From: a bacterium
Lineage (GTDB): Bacteria; CSSED10-310; JAJRTK01
Direction: 5' to 3'
Assembly (NCBI GenBank): GCA_024278345.1
Contig: JAJRTK010000002.1
Coordinates: 1 to 15,128, forward strand
DNA: 15,128 nt
Part shown: positions 1 to 6,243 of the stretch, piece by piece
Numbering within the stretch: position 1 is the first letter of the stretch
Layout: each line of letters begins with the position of its first letter
Made by a program: the position numbers and the translations under genes
Notes under the pieces: model-generated
Database searches by the model: none
Told to the model about the DNA's origin: nothing
Seen by the model: the letters and a program-made list of their open reading frames with translations, nothing else

Positions 1-142
1 ATTGTCGTGTTTTTGCTTTACAATTTTCTTCGCCGAAACGGTGGCACCGGCATCTTGCCGGTGTAGCGCCCTCCGGGCTGCACGGAGCCGGGAAGGAAGC
101 CCGCCCCAGCGGTGAAGTTGTCAACCGGATCTGATAGGTCCC
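1..142 (+). repeat. Gamma element, left copy, cut by the window edge
   Basis: This stretch is nearly identical to the reverse complement of 8739-8881. I see only a few substitutions and one single-base gap over about 142 bases. It ends in GATAGGTCCC, which matches the terminal repeat of the complete copy at 8739-8893. About 12 bases of its outer end should lie before the window. It contains the hairpin CACCGGCA-TCT-TGCCGGTG and is inserted in an alpha element, since the sequence after base 142 (AAGCCCTGCCAGGGG) continues the interior of that family. No protein is convincingly encoded. The window may begin here because such a repeat breaks assemblies; that is inference. Confidence 0.8.
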
Positions 143-340
143 AAGCCCTGCCAGGGGCCGGATGCCGAGCAGAGCGAGACGCGGCCCACAGGGCCGCAGC
201 CGGAGTCCCCGAACGACCGCCGAGTAACGCGAGGCGTTACCCTTCGAGTCACGCAAACGTGACCCGCCGAGCGGAGCGCGGCGTTGTCCGAGGCCAAGTT
301 TTTTCCCCGGCGACCATTGTCCCGCTTTGCGTGGATACCC
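143..340 (+). mobile_element. Alpha element copy 1, right part (MITE-like)
   Basis: This is the right-hand part of an alpha element whose left part is separated from it by the gamma copy at 1-142. It begins with AAGCCCTGCCAGGGG, found inside alpha copy 2 at 478-492, and ends with a terminal repeat at 319-340 (GTCCCGCTTTGCGTGGATAC plus CC). Internal hairpins include GCGGCCC-ACA-GGGCCGC at 181-197 and GTAACGC-GAG-GCGTTAC at 224-240. The second matches the hairpin of copy 3 at 2184-2198, with a T-A pair in place of C-G. Small open frames run through it but are repeat by-products. Alpha copy 2 begins only 6 bases after its end. Confidence 0.75.
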
Positions 341-346
341 GGAAGA

Positions 347-612
347 GGGTATCCACCTAAGCCGGGACACGCAACAAAACCCAAAAAAGACGCGGAGCGT
401 ACAAAAACGTGGGCTGGGCTCCCGTTGCCCTTCGTTGCAACGGGAAGATGAGCTCGCTCCCTGGTGGGTGCAGGGTGAAGCCCTGCCAGGGGATGGAATC
501 CCCGGACGACCTACGGGTAACGCGCGGCGTGACCCGCCAAGCGACAGCGAGGCGTTGCCCGAACGCTTTCGATTCCACAGTCCCGGGAATGTCCCGCCTT
601 GCGTGGATACCC
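347..612 (+). mobile_element. Alpha element copy 2 (MITE-like)
   Basis: This 266-bp non-coding element has 22-bp imperfect inverted ends at 347-368 (GGGTATCCACCTAAGCCGGG plus AC) and 591-612 (starting GTCCCGCCTTGCGTGGATAC). The flanks CCGGAAGA (339-346) and CTGGAAGA (613-620) form an 8-bp direct repeat with one mismatch, read as a target-site duplication. Inside are an A-rich leader, ACGCGGAGCGTACAAA and hairpins: CCCGTTGC/GCAACGGG at 421-444, GCAGGGT-GAA-GCCCTGC at 470-486, GGGGAT-GGA-ATCCCC at 489-503, and a 9-bp stem with one mismatch at 515-535. It ends 29 bases from the stop codon of the GT4 gene. No transposase is present, so mobility must have been supplied from elsewhere. Confidence 0.8.
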
Positions 613-641
613 CTGGAAGACATGTCAGTTCAATATTCGGG

Positions 642-1847
642 TTACAGTACGGAGCGGTAAATCTTCATGATTTCCTCATAGTACGCCTCTGAAGTAAATT
701 GGGAGGCCGCTTTCTCATAGCCCGTTCGTCCCATCTCCAGTGCCTTCGTGGGGTGGTTTTTCATCCATGTAATCCGGTTGCGGAGGGCCGCCGCATCCTC
801 TGGAGCGACCAGAAATCCATCGCTCCCATCATCCAAGACTTCCGGGATTCCGCCAATACGGCTCGCAATGACCGGTCGTCCGAATTGGAATGCTTCAAGG
901 ACGGCAAGCCCAAAAGTTTCGTAACAGATGGAAGGAAGAACGACGCATCGGCATCCCCGAATGAGTTCGGCCAGTTCCCGATCCTGTCGAAAACCCAAGA
1001 GCGTCACGTGGTCGAGTTTTCGCCTTTCGATTTCCCTTGTCAGTGCCTGGCGGTCGTTTCCGTCGCCAACGATCAACAGTTGACACTCCGTCAATGGCTC
1101 AATGGCATCGAGCAGCGTAAAGACTCCTTTGTATCGCTCAAGCCGGCCTACATAAAGGAAATACTCGCCCACAGCCTGGCTGGGAGGTTCTGATGGCATG
1201 TCCACGAAGTTGTGGATGGTGGAGATTTTATGCTCAGGAACGCCATAAGAAATCATCTTTTTTCGCACAAAATCGCTGACAGCGATAAAGTGGTCGATAG
1301 AATCAAGGGACCCCAGAAAGCGGGAAATATAAGATTCTGCCACACTCAAGCATGTTCTCAGGAAAGAATTCCTGTTGCACCTTCGTGGTAAAGCACGCCA
1401 AAATGCATGACCCTGGCATGCTTCACAGTTTTGACCGTTGGATCGCAAACCATAGACAGGACAGATCAGCTTGTATTCATGCAGCGTCTGGACAATAGGT
1501 ATGCCAGCTTTCTTCATCCTCGGGAGAATCGATGCCGTCAGCCTTCCGTAATAGATATGCAAGTGTCCCAGCTTTGGATTCTGGTCACGAATCAAGCGGT
1601 CAATAGCCAGCGCCGCCCGCCGAGAATAGAGATAACGGATAGGGTCCATTGGCCTCGGGCGTTCGAAATTCGCGCCCTTGGGAAAGTAAGCAGACCACTT
1701 CGTCGCTGTCGCCCCCTCGCTCGCCGCTGTGAATGGAATTACCTCGTGACCGTGTTTTCTAAGAATACTAATCGTGTCAAAGAAAACGCGGTCCGAGCCT
1801 CCCCTCAACCGATAGTCCTGGGAAATCTGGAGTATCTTGAGTTTCAT
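642..1847 (-). CDS. Glycosyltransferase family 4 (GT-B fold)
   Basis: The 401-residue protein probably moves a sugar from an activated donor to a growing lipid-linked glycan at the cytoplasmic membrane face. The N-terminal acceptor domain has the glycine loop RLRGGSDRVF (13-22). The C-terminal donor domain has LYVGRLERYKGV (231-242), LLIVGDGND and the E-x7-E motif YETFGLAVLEAF, with E310 and E318, typical of retaining GT4 enzymes. A cysteine cluster (C141, C144, C157) sits in the linker region, as in some polysaccharide-locus GT4 proteins. Length is normal for the family. The ATG has a weak upstream GGGA. The gene stands alone on the minus strand, with alpha elements near both ends. The sugar and linkage cannot be read from sequence. 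Confidence 0.95.
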   Translation of the reverse strand: MKLKILQISQDYRLRGGSDRVFFDTISILRKHGHEVIPFTAASEGATATKWSAYFPKGANFERPRPMDPIRYLYSRRAALAIDRLIRDQNPKLGHLHIYYGRLTASILPRMKKAGIPIVQTLHEYKLICPVYGLRSNGQNCEACQGHAFWRALPRRCNRNSFLRTCLSVAESYISRFLGSLDSIDHFIAVSDFVRKKMISYGVPEHKISTIHNFVDMPSEPPSQAVGEYFLYVGRLERYKGVFTLLDAIEPLTECQLLIVGDGNDRQALTREIERRKLDHVTLLGFRQDRELAELIRGCRCVVLPSICYETFGLAVLEAFQFGRPVIASRIGGIPEVLDDGSDGFLVAPEDAAALRNRITWMKNHPTKALEMGRTGYEKAASQFTSEAYYEEIMKIYRSVL

Positions 1848-2034
1848 GGAATCCCGTGTTGCATGTGATTACCAGCCCGCCCAGGCCCAGAATAGCAGGC
1901 CATCCCCTGTCCCGCCTGGCGGGTGCCACAAGATCAGATGCAGAGGACGATTGTCTTTGTGCAAGTTTGGTTCCGCTGGCGTTGGCGGCAATTCGCCAGC
2001 CGCCACTCGCTATTCACGGCCCGTCAATCGGACC
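1848..2034. other. Non-coding spacer upstream of the GT4 gene
   Basis: This 187-base stretch precedes the minus-strand GT4 gene and should hold its promoter, but I could not identify a convincing -35/-10 pair. It contains the perfect palindrome CCCGCC-T-GGCGGG at 1911-1923, and a TGGCG/CGCCA stem at about 1983-1998. Long plus-strand open frames start here but run straight through the alpha element, and I regard them as spurious. Its last 8 bases, ATCGGACC (2027-2034), are the left target duplication of alpha copy 3. Confidence 0.6.
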
Positions 2035-2245
2035 GGGTATCCACGCAAGGCGGGACAAAACGAGAAACAAAGAGACAGGCGCGAAGCGCCCCACCACGTG
2101 GGTCCAGGGAGCGAGCTCCCTGGTGGGTGCAGGGCGACGCCCTGCCAGGGGACGGGGGACGGAGTCCCCGAACGACCGCCGAGCAACGCGAGGCGTTGGT
2201 ACGACGCAAGATAATACCGAATTGTCCCGCCTTACGCGGATACCC
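2035..2245 (+). mobile_element. Alpha element copy 3, intact, with exact 8-bp target duplication
   Basis: This 211-bp element is the clearest alpha copy. Its 22-bp inverted ends (2035-2056, starting GGGTATCCACGCAAGGCGGG, and 2224-2245) match at 20 of 22 positions. ATCGGACC occurs exactly at 2027-2034 and 2246-2253, a perfect 8-bp target-site duplication. The interior is a row of hairpins: GGCGC-GAA-GCGCC (2078-2090), CCAGGGAGC-GA-GCTCCCTGG (2104-2123), GCAGGGC-GAC-GCCCTGC (2129-2145), GGGGAC-GGA-GTCCCC (2155-2169) and CAACGC-GAG-GCGTTG (2184-2198). It encodes no recognisable protein. Several bacterial IS families make 8-bp duplications (for example ISL3, IS66, IS256), so the mobilising enzyme cannot be named. 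Confidence 0.9.
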
Positions 2246-2271
2246 ATCGGACCCAATGCCCGCAAGGCCCC

Positions 2272-2775
2272 TTACGATCCACTTTTGCGTGGATACTCAG
2301 GAACGGCGCTCCGGGGCGACGGCACGATGGATGATTCAACAAGGAGCCTACCGCGGAGGAACCCATCCCCGGAAAACGGCGGCAGGTTTAGGGCGCGAAA
2401 CGGTACGGCCCCCGACATGTGCGGTCTTTCGCGACCCGATATAAGGCTGATTATCGAGTACTCCCGCCCATCAGCAGCAACAGGCTCTTGTGTATTTGCA
2501 CCCCGTCTGGCCGGCAGCTTGTATGTTGTGGTAACGCTGACGGGTCGCCGAGGGTGTAAGAGAACCGCCAGCGGGGCAACATCGATGGGTGCATATATAA
2601 GGCTGCCAAGCAGAGACACGCCCGATTGTGGATCAACCACAAGAAGTCCCCGACTGTCAACAGCCGGAACAAGAAATGACCGTGTCCCGGCCTTGATTGC
2701 TAGGGGTATCCACTTACCATGAAAGTACATGGTTAAATCCATCTTCGACGGCGTGGTTATGGCGCTCTGCGCCAT
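2272..2775 (-). CDS. Uncertain hypothetical ORF, possibly a relic
   Basis: An open frame of 167 codons runs on the minus strand. I do not recognise the product. Residues around 15-75 read plausibly as folded protein (for example SFLVPAVDSRGLLVVDPQSG and IYAPIDVAPLAVLLH), while the remainder is rich in Pro, Arg and Ser like translated non-coding DNA. Alpha-like end fragments lie within it at 2285-2298 (TTGCGTGGATACTC) and 2705-2716 (GGGTATCCACTT), so it may be partly element-derived. The second fragment falls at the HGKWIPL residues. No clear ribosome binding site was found. It may be a decayed gene or chance. Confidence 0.25.
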   Translation of the reverse strand: MAQSAITTPSKMDLTMYFHGKWIPLAIKAGTRSFLVPAVDSRGLLVVDPQSGVSLLGSLIYAPIDVAPLAVLLHPRRPVSVTTTYKLPARRGANTQEPVAADGREYSIISLISGRERPHMSGAVPFRALNLPPFSGDGFLRGRLLVESSIVPSPRSAVPEYPRKSGS

Positions 2776-2804
2776 TCACTTTCATCTTCCGGGGTGTGGT
2801 CACC

Positions 2805-3021
2805 GGGGTCATGCTCGTTATGGCGGGACAAAGCCGATGGTATCAAGGGTAGGTTGCCTCCTGCCGCGACGCAATGGAAGCTGGTCGATTTTCGAGAGCA
2901 AAGTCTCAAAAAAGTCGGGAAACGAGTGTTGGAAAAAGCGAGAGGCTGGGGTTGTGCCATCGGATGCGCGACAGTTCAAAGTGATGAATCACCGTTTGTC
3001 CCGCCTTACCTGGATGGCCCC
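2805..3021 (+). repeat. Decayed alpha-like inverted-repeat element
   Basis: Imperfect inverted ends bound this 217-base stretch. The left end reads GGGGTCATGCTCGTTATGGC then GGGACAAA, and the reverse complement of the right end reads GGGGCCATCCAGGTAAGGC then GGGACAAA. The inner GGCGGGACAAA is the same as in alpha copy 3, but the outer GGGTATCC is lost. The flanking octamers (TGGTCACC and TGTTGGCC) agree at only 5 of 8 positions, so no duplication can be claimed. The interior lacks the conserved hairpin core. I read it as an old or separate relative of the alpha elements. Confidence 0.4.
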
Positions 3022-3526
3022 TGTTGGCCTTCGTTATGTCGTGCGCTGCCTATTCCAAGTTGCTTATCCCGGAGGACGGTTCTTGAGATCGGTATCAGTG
3101 ATTTCTTCCGGCCCCAAGGGAGTTGCGCGGTGCCATTGTTGTCGCACTGAGGGAGAGATGGTTTGCCGGTTCGCTGGGCGAAAGGCTGGTCGGAGGGAGA
3201 TTCCGGGGGCATGAAGAACGGGGCAAGGGCGATGAAAGGCGAGTGGCGGCGGACGGATTGCCGCCGCCGCGAGCGGAAGTCAACTCAAAGAGAAAAAGTG
3301 TCTTCTCCTCAGTGCGGCGTTTAGGTGTGGCACGACTAAAGATTGCGGGGCCTGCTGCCTTCTTTCCCTTTGTTGGCGGTGCCAAGGGGCACGTCGGCCA
3401 ATGACCCGTATCGTGGTAATATCAAGGATCTGTGTCGGATCTGGTCGATTCGCTTGATGAGCGCAGGCCTGGCGGTGGACCAAGGGGTTCGCTTCCCGAT
3501 GGCGCTTCTTGTACGGGAGAGGACTC
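3022..3526. other. Non-coding spacer upstream of the sulfotransferase
   Basis: I see no convincing gene in these 505 bases. A GC-rich hairpin, GGCGGCGG (3245-3252) and CCGCCGCC (3261-3268) with an 8-base loop, is the only strong structure. It has no following T-run, so it is not an obvious terminator. A TGGCACG at about 3328 recalls the sigma-54 -24 box, but the GC of the -12 box is at the wrong distance. The last bases carry the ribosome binding site of the sulfotransferase. Confidence 0.5.
3515..3523 (+). promoter_or_regulatory. Ribosome binding site that fixes the sulfotransferase start
   Basis: GGGAGAGGA lies just upstream of a GTG at 3527 in the sulfotransferase frame, with 7 bases between GGGAG and the GTG. 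The frame also opens with a TTG at 3509, but nothing comparable precedes it. GTG 3527 is therefore preferred. Confidence 0.6.
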
Positions 3527-4522
3527 GTGGTCGCTCAGTTGAACCGAAGTTATGTTAAAGCCCGTCCGGGCAAGGCTATTTCTCGTTTGCTTAGCTACGC
3601 GCTTTTTGAGGGGCGTCCGCTCACGACTCGAGGTCGCTGGATCAATCCGTTCGTCTTTGGGTTATTTGAAATCGAAAGGCGGTTGCCTCAGCTCAGAAAG
3701 GTCGTTCAGCCGATTTTTATCATTGGCGCGGGGAGAAGCGGCACGACGGTTCTGGGGCTTCTCTTGTCGATGCATCGCGACGTAGGGTTCCTCAATGAGC
3801 CAAAGGCCATGTGGCATGCCATCCATCCAGGTGGGGATGTGATCGGTAACTACTGCAAGGAGCGCGGTCGCCATCGATTCGATTCCTCGGACGTGACCGA
3901 AGAGGTTCGACGGAATGCGCATCGGCTGTATGGCGCCTACCTTTTTGCCACGAGGTCCAAGCGTGTGTTGGACAAAAGCCCCGAACTTGTGTTTCGCGTA
4001 CCTTTTGTTCGAGAGATTTTTCCGGACGCGAAGTTTCTCTTCTTGACTCGGAATGGCTGGGATACTTGTCATTCCATTGTGGGATGGTCCAAGCGTAAGG
4101 GAGTCGATGTCGATGGAGAGCGTCACGATTGGTGGGGAGTTGATAGGCAAAAGTGGCACTTGATGGTGGAGGAACTGGTGAAGCCGGATCCTGGGTTTCA
4201 AGCTATCTGGCCGGAGATCGAGCGCTTCACGGATCACCAGAAGATGTCTCTCGTCGAATGGATCGTGACGATGCGCGAAGGCCTGAAGCAGCGGGATCGC
4301 TATCCGAAGGACGTCCTTTTGCTCCGCTACGAAGACTTGTTGTCAAGTCCAAGGAGGAAGCTTGACGAATTGCTGGAGTTTTTGGGTCTTTCTCCAGATG
4401 ATTGCTTTTTTCGTTATTCGCAAGAGACGATTTCGCCGCCTCGCGCTCATCCTCGAATCTCTGTTCCACCGATTCTATTGGATTTATTCAATAGAACCAT
4501 GTTCGACCTAGGATACAGTTGA
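3527..4522 (+). CDS. PAPS-dependent sulfotransferase
   Basis: The 331-residue protein belongs to the sulfotransferase superfamily, which transfers sulfate from PAPS to hydroxyl or amino groups. Numbered from GTG 3527, the 5'-phosphosulfate loop is FIIGAGRSGTTVLGLLLSMH (64-83). The 3'-phosphate motif is FLFLTRNGWDTCHSI, with R175 and S183. The late motif LLRYEDLLSSP (265-275) is also characteristic. Length fits the Sulfotransfer_3-type group. There is no signal peptide or membrane span, so it should act in the cytoplasm or at the membrane surface. Its place among polysaccharide genes suggests a sulfated glycan, but the acceptor is inference. A delta repeat starts two bases after the stop. Confidence 0.92.
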   Translation: MVAQLNRSYVKARPGKAISRLLSYALFEGRPLTTRGRWINPFVFGLFEIERRLPQLRKVVQPIFIIGAGRSGTTVLGLLLSMHRDVGFLNEPKAMWHAIHPGGDVIGNYCKERGRHRFDSSDVTEEVRRNAHRLYGAYLFATRSKRVLDKSPELVFRVPFVREIFPDAKFLFLTRNGWDTCHSIVGWSKRKGVDVDGERHDWWGVDRQKWHLMVEELVKPDPGFQAIWPEIERFTDHQKMSLVEWIVTMREGLKQRDRYPKDVLLLRYEDLLSSPRRKLDELLEFLGLSPDDCFFRYSQETISPPRAHPRISVPPILLDLFNRTMFDLGYS

Positions 4523-4523
4523 T

Positions 4524-4653
4524 CCGGAAATTTCATCAAAAACCTACTGCGACGTCTGCTCCATCGGCGTCGCCTTCGGGTGTTCTCGCTAGCGGTCGGC
4601 CCCCACCGGCGTTTTCGTCGGTCGGAGATCCGGAGGCGCAGTACAAGATTACG
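4524..4653 (+). repeat. Delta repeat, single-ended copy
   Basis: This segment resembles 8518-8614. Shared blocks include TTTCATCAAAA near the outer end, TACTGCGACGTCTG against TTGCTGCGGCGTCTG, and TTCGTCGGTCGGAGATCCGG against TTCGTCGGTCGGACATCTGG. This copy has roughly 35 extra bases in the middle. Its outer end, CCGGAAATTTCATCAA, matches the inverted ends of the full delta element, but I find no partner end in 4640-4815, so it looks truncated. It begins two bases after the sulfotransferase stop. Open frames on the minus strand here encode Arg-rich peptides like those from the other copy, and are judged non-coding. Confidence 0.55.
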
Positions 4654-4815
4654 TCTCCGAACGCGAGAGTTGGCTCTGCCGCCCACTGATGGACGAGGCC
4701 GGCGCGGTCATGGTCATCGGGCGAAGCGGGGACTCTGTTGCCAAGTGCGGGCTTCCGTGGTACCAATGAACCCTCTTTATTCGCTGAGGTCATTTTTCGT
4801 GTGCTTTGGCCTTGA
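4654..4815. other. Non-coding spacer before wzz
   Basis: No gene, hairpin terminator or clear promoter is seen. CTGATGGACGAGGCCGGCG at about 4686 resembles the sequence beside the two beta elements (9153-9163 and 13149-13170). This could mark a decayed beta-type insertion or a relic of the same target gene; the match is too short to decide. Together with the delta repeat this makes a gene-free stretch of 293 bases. Confidence 0.4.
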
Positions 4816-6141
4816 ATGGGGGCTATCCGAGCGCTGGCCCCAGAGTTGGAATCGGATGTCGTTTGGACGGAGAATTGCCTGTTGCGTACTCAAGGTGGCC
4901 AAGATCAATTCAAAGCCCAACACAATGAGCTGGATATCGTTCAGATGGTCCGCCGCCTCTGGGTGTACCGTCGATCAATCACCGCAGTGACGGTACTCAG
5001 CGTTGTTCTCAGCGCTTGGTTGGTGTTCATGCTCCCAAGAAGCTATCGGGCTGAAGCCACGTTGCTTATCGTGCCGGCGAAGTTGGGGAGTGAGCGGATC
5101 GCCCGCCTGGATAAGTCCACAGTCCAGAGCTACGTGACCATCGCGCAGAACAAGGAGCTTATTCTCGAGATCTTCCAGGATATCAAGGCAGAATTGGCTC
5201 CGTGGATTACGGAGTACGAGCAACTTCTGCAAGTGATCTTGGTGGAACACGTCCGCGACACGAACCTCATACGCCTTGCTGTCGTGCTGGGAGATTCGTC
5301 ACTTGCTGCAAAGATCGCGAATCGCCTTGCCCAAAAGTGCGTCGATCTGTCACGGCGGCTGACGAGCTATCAAGCGTCGGATTCCAAGGAGTTCCTCGAA
5401 ACCCAAGTTGAGGAATCTTTGCGGCAGCTTGAGGAGGCCAGAGCCGTTTTGGTCGCTTTTGAACGGGAAGCCAGGCTTCCGATTCTCCAAAGAAAGCTAC
5501 AGATTCAACTTGATCTAAAGGCGAAACTCGAGCAGCTATCGGTCCAGAAGGAACGTGAGCTTCTTGGTCAGACATCTCGCCTGAAGGAGCTTCAGGTTCA
5601 ACTGGCAGGCCAGAGCAAAACTCTTCGGCTTTCGCGTGCGATTGTCGAGAACCCTGCTTTTGAGCAATTGCTAGCCAATGCAACGGGGGTTGATCCATCT
5701 GCATTGATTGGCCTTACGATGGAGGCTGAAGTTGTCAACTCTGTGCATGATGTCGTCGAAAAGGACTTCGTCAGGACGACAGTGAACGTCGTAAACCTCA
5801 AGGCCAACTACGAGAAGTTAATAGCCCAGTTGAAGCAGGTGGAAGATAATCTTGAGACGTTGGTGCAGCAATCGATAGAAAGAGAGAATGAACATGCTCG
5901 CTTGAAGCAGAATCTCGCACTTGCCATGGAGACTCATCGCACGATGAATCGGGAGTACCAGCAAGCGAAGCTTCTTGTCATGGGACGCTCCGAGGAACTT
6001 CGGCTGGTTGAGCGGGCTGTTCCCTCGATGAAGCCAGTTGCCCCCAAACGCAAGCTCATTGTGGGATTTGCTGCGTTGGGAGGTTTTTTCTTCTCGCTCT
6101 GTGCTGCGCTGGTTTTCGATTTGATTCGGCAGGTCGATTGA
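4816..6141 (+). CDS. Wzz-like polysaccharide co-polymerase (chain-length determinant)
   Basis: The 441-residue inner-membrane protein has the family layout. A first membrane segment lies at about 54-73 and is followed by PRSYRAEATLLI. A large periplasmic region is predicted to be helical and coiled-coil rich (about 180-260 and 325-400). Near the C-terminus the Pro-containing VPSMKPVAPKRK precedes a second membrane segment at about 417-435. Such proteins set glycan chain length with a Wzy polymerase. No Walker motifs or tyrosine-rich tail follow, so the BY-kinase part of Wzc-type proteins is absent. The ATG at 4816 lacks a good ribosome binding site. An in-frame TTG nearer TM1 (about 4881, with CGGAG upstream) is possible. 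wzy follows after 102 bases, and the two are probably co-transcribed. Confidence 0.88.
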   Translation: MGAIRALAPELESDVVWTENCLLRTQGGQDQFKAQHNELDIVQMVRRLWVYRRSITAVTVLSVVLSAWLVFMLPRSYRAEATLLIVPAKLGSERIARLDKSTVQSYVTIAQNKELILEIFQDIKAELAPWITEYEQLLQVILVEHVRDTNLIRLAVVLGDSSLAAKIANRLAQKCVDLSRRLTSYQASDSKEFLETQVEESLRQLEEARAVLVAFEREARLPILQRKLQIQLDLKAKLEQLSVQKERELLGQTSRLKELQVQLAGQSKTLRLSRAIVENPAFEQLLANATGVDPSALIGLTMEAEVVNSVHDVVEKDFVRTTVNVVNLKANYEKLIAQLKQVEDNLETLVQQSIERENEHARLKQNLALAMETHRTMNREYQQAKLLVMGRSEELRLVERAVPSMKPVAPKRKLIVGFAALGGFFFSLCAALVFDLIRQVD

Positions 6142-6243
6142 TTGGCCAATTCGCCGCGTTTTTCCCTTTGTGCTTCCTGTTTTGAACATTTCGAGTTGCC
6201 AGTGCCGACTTCTCTCCACGCGTGAAGTGAGGTTTCGTGCATC

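Noticed and set aside
1856-2722. Plus-strand open frame of 288 codons
   Set aside because: It runs straight through the alpha element and its flanks, is Arg/Pro/Ser-rich with no recognisable domain, and competes with other equally open frames; typical of GC-rich non-coding DNA.
3320-3350. Sigma-54 promoter (TGGCACG near 3328)
   Set aside because: The distance from GG to the downstream GC does not match the required 10-base spacing.
4816-6141. Wzc-type tyrosine kinase
   Set aside because: The protein ends right after the second membrane segment, with no Walker A/B motifs or Tyr cluster.
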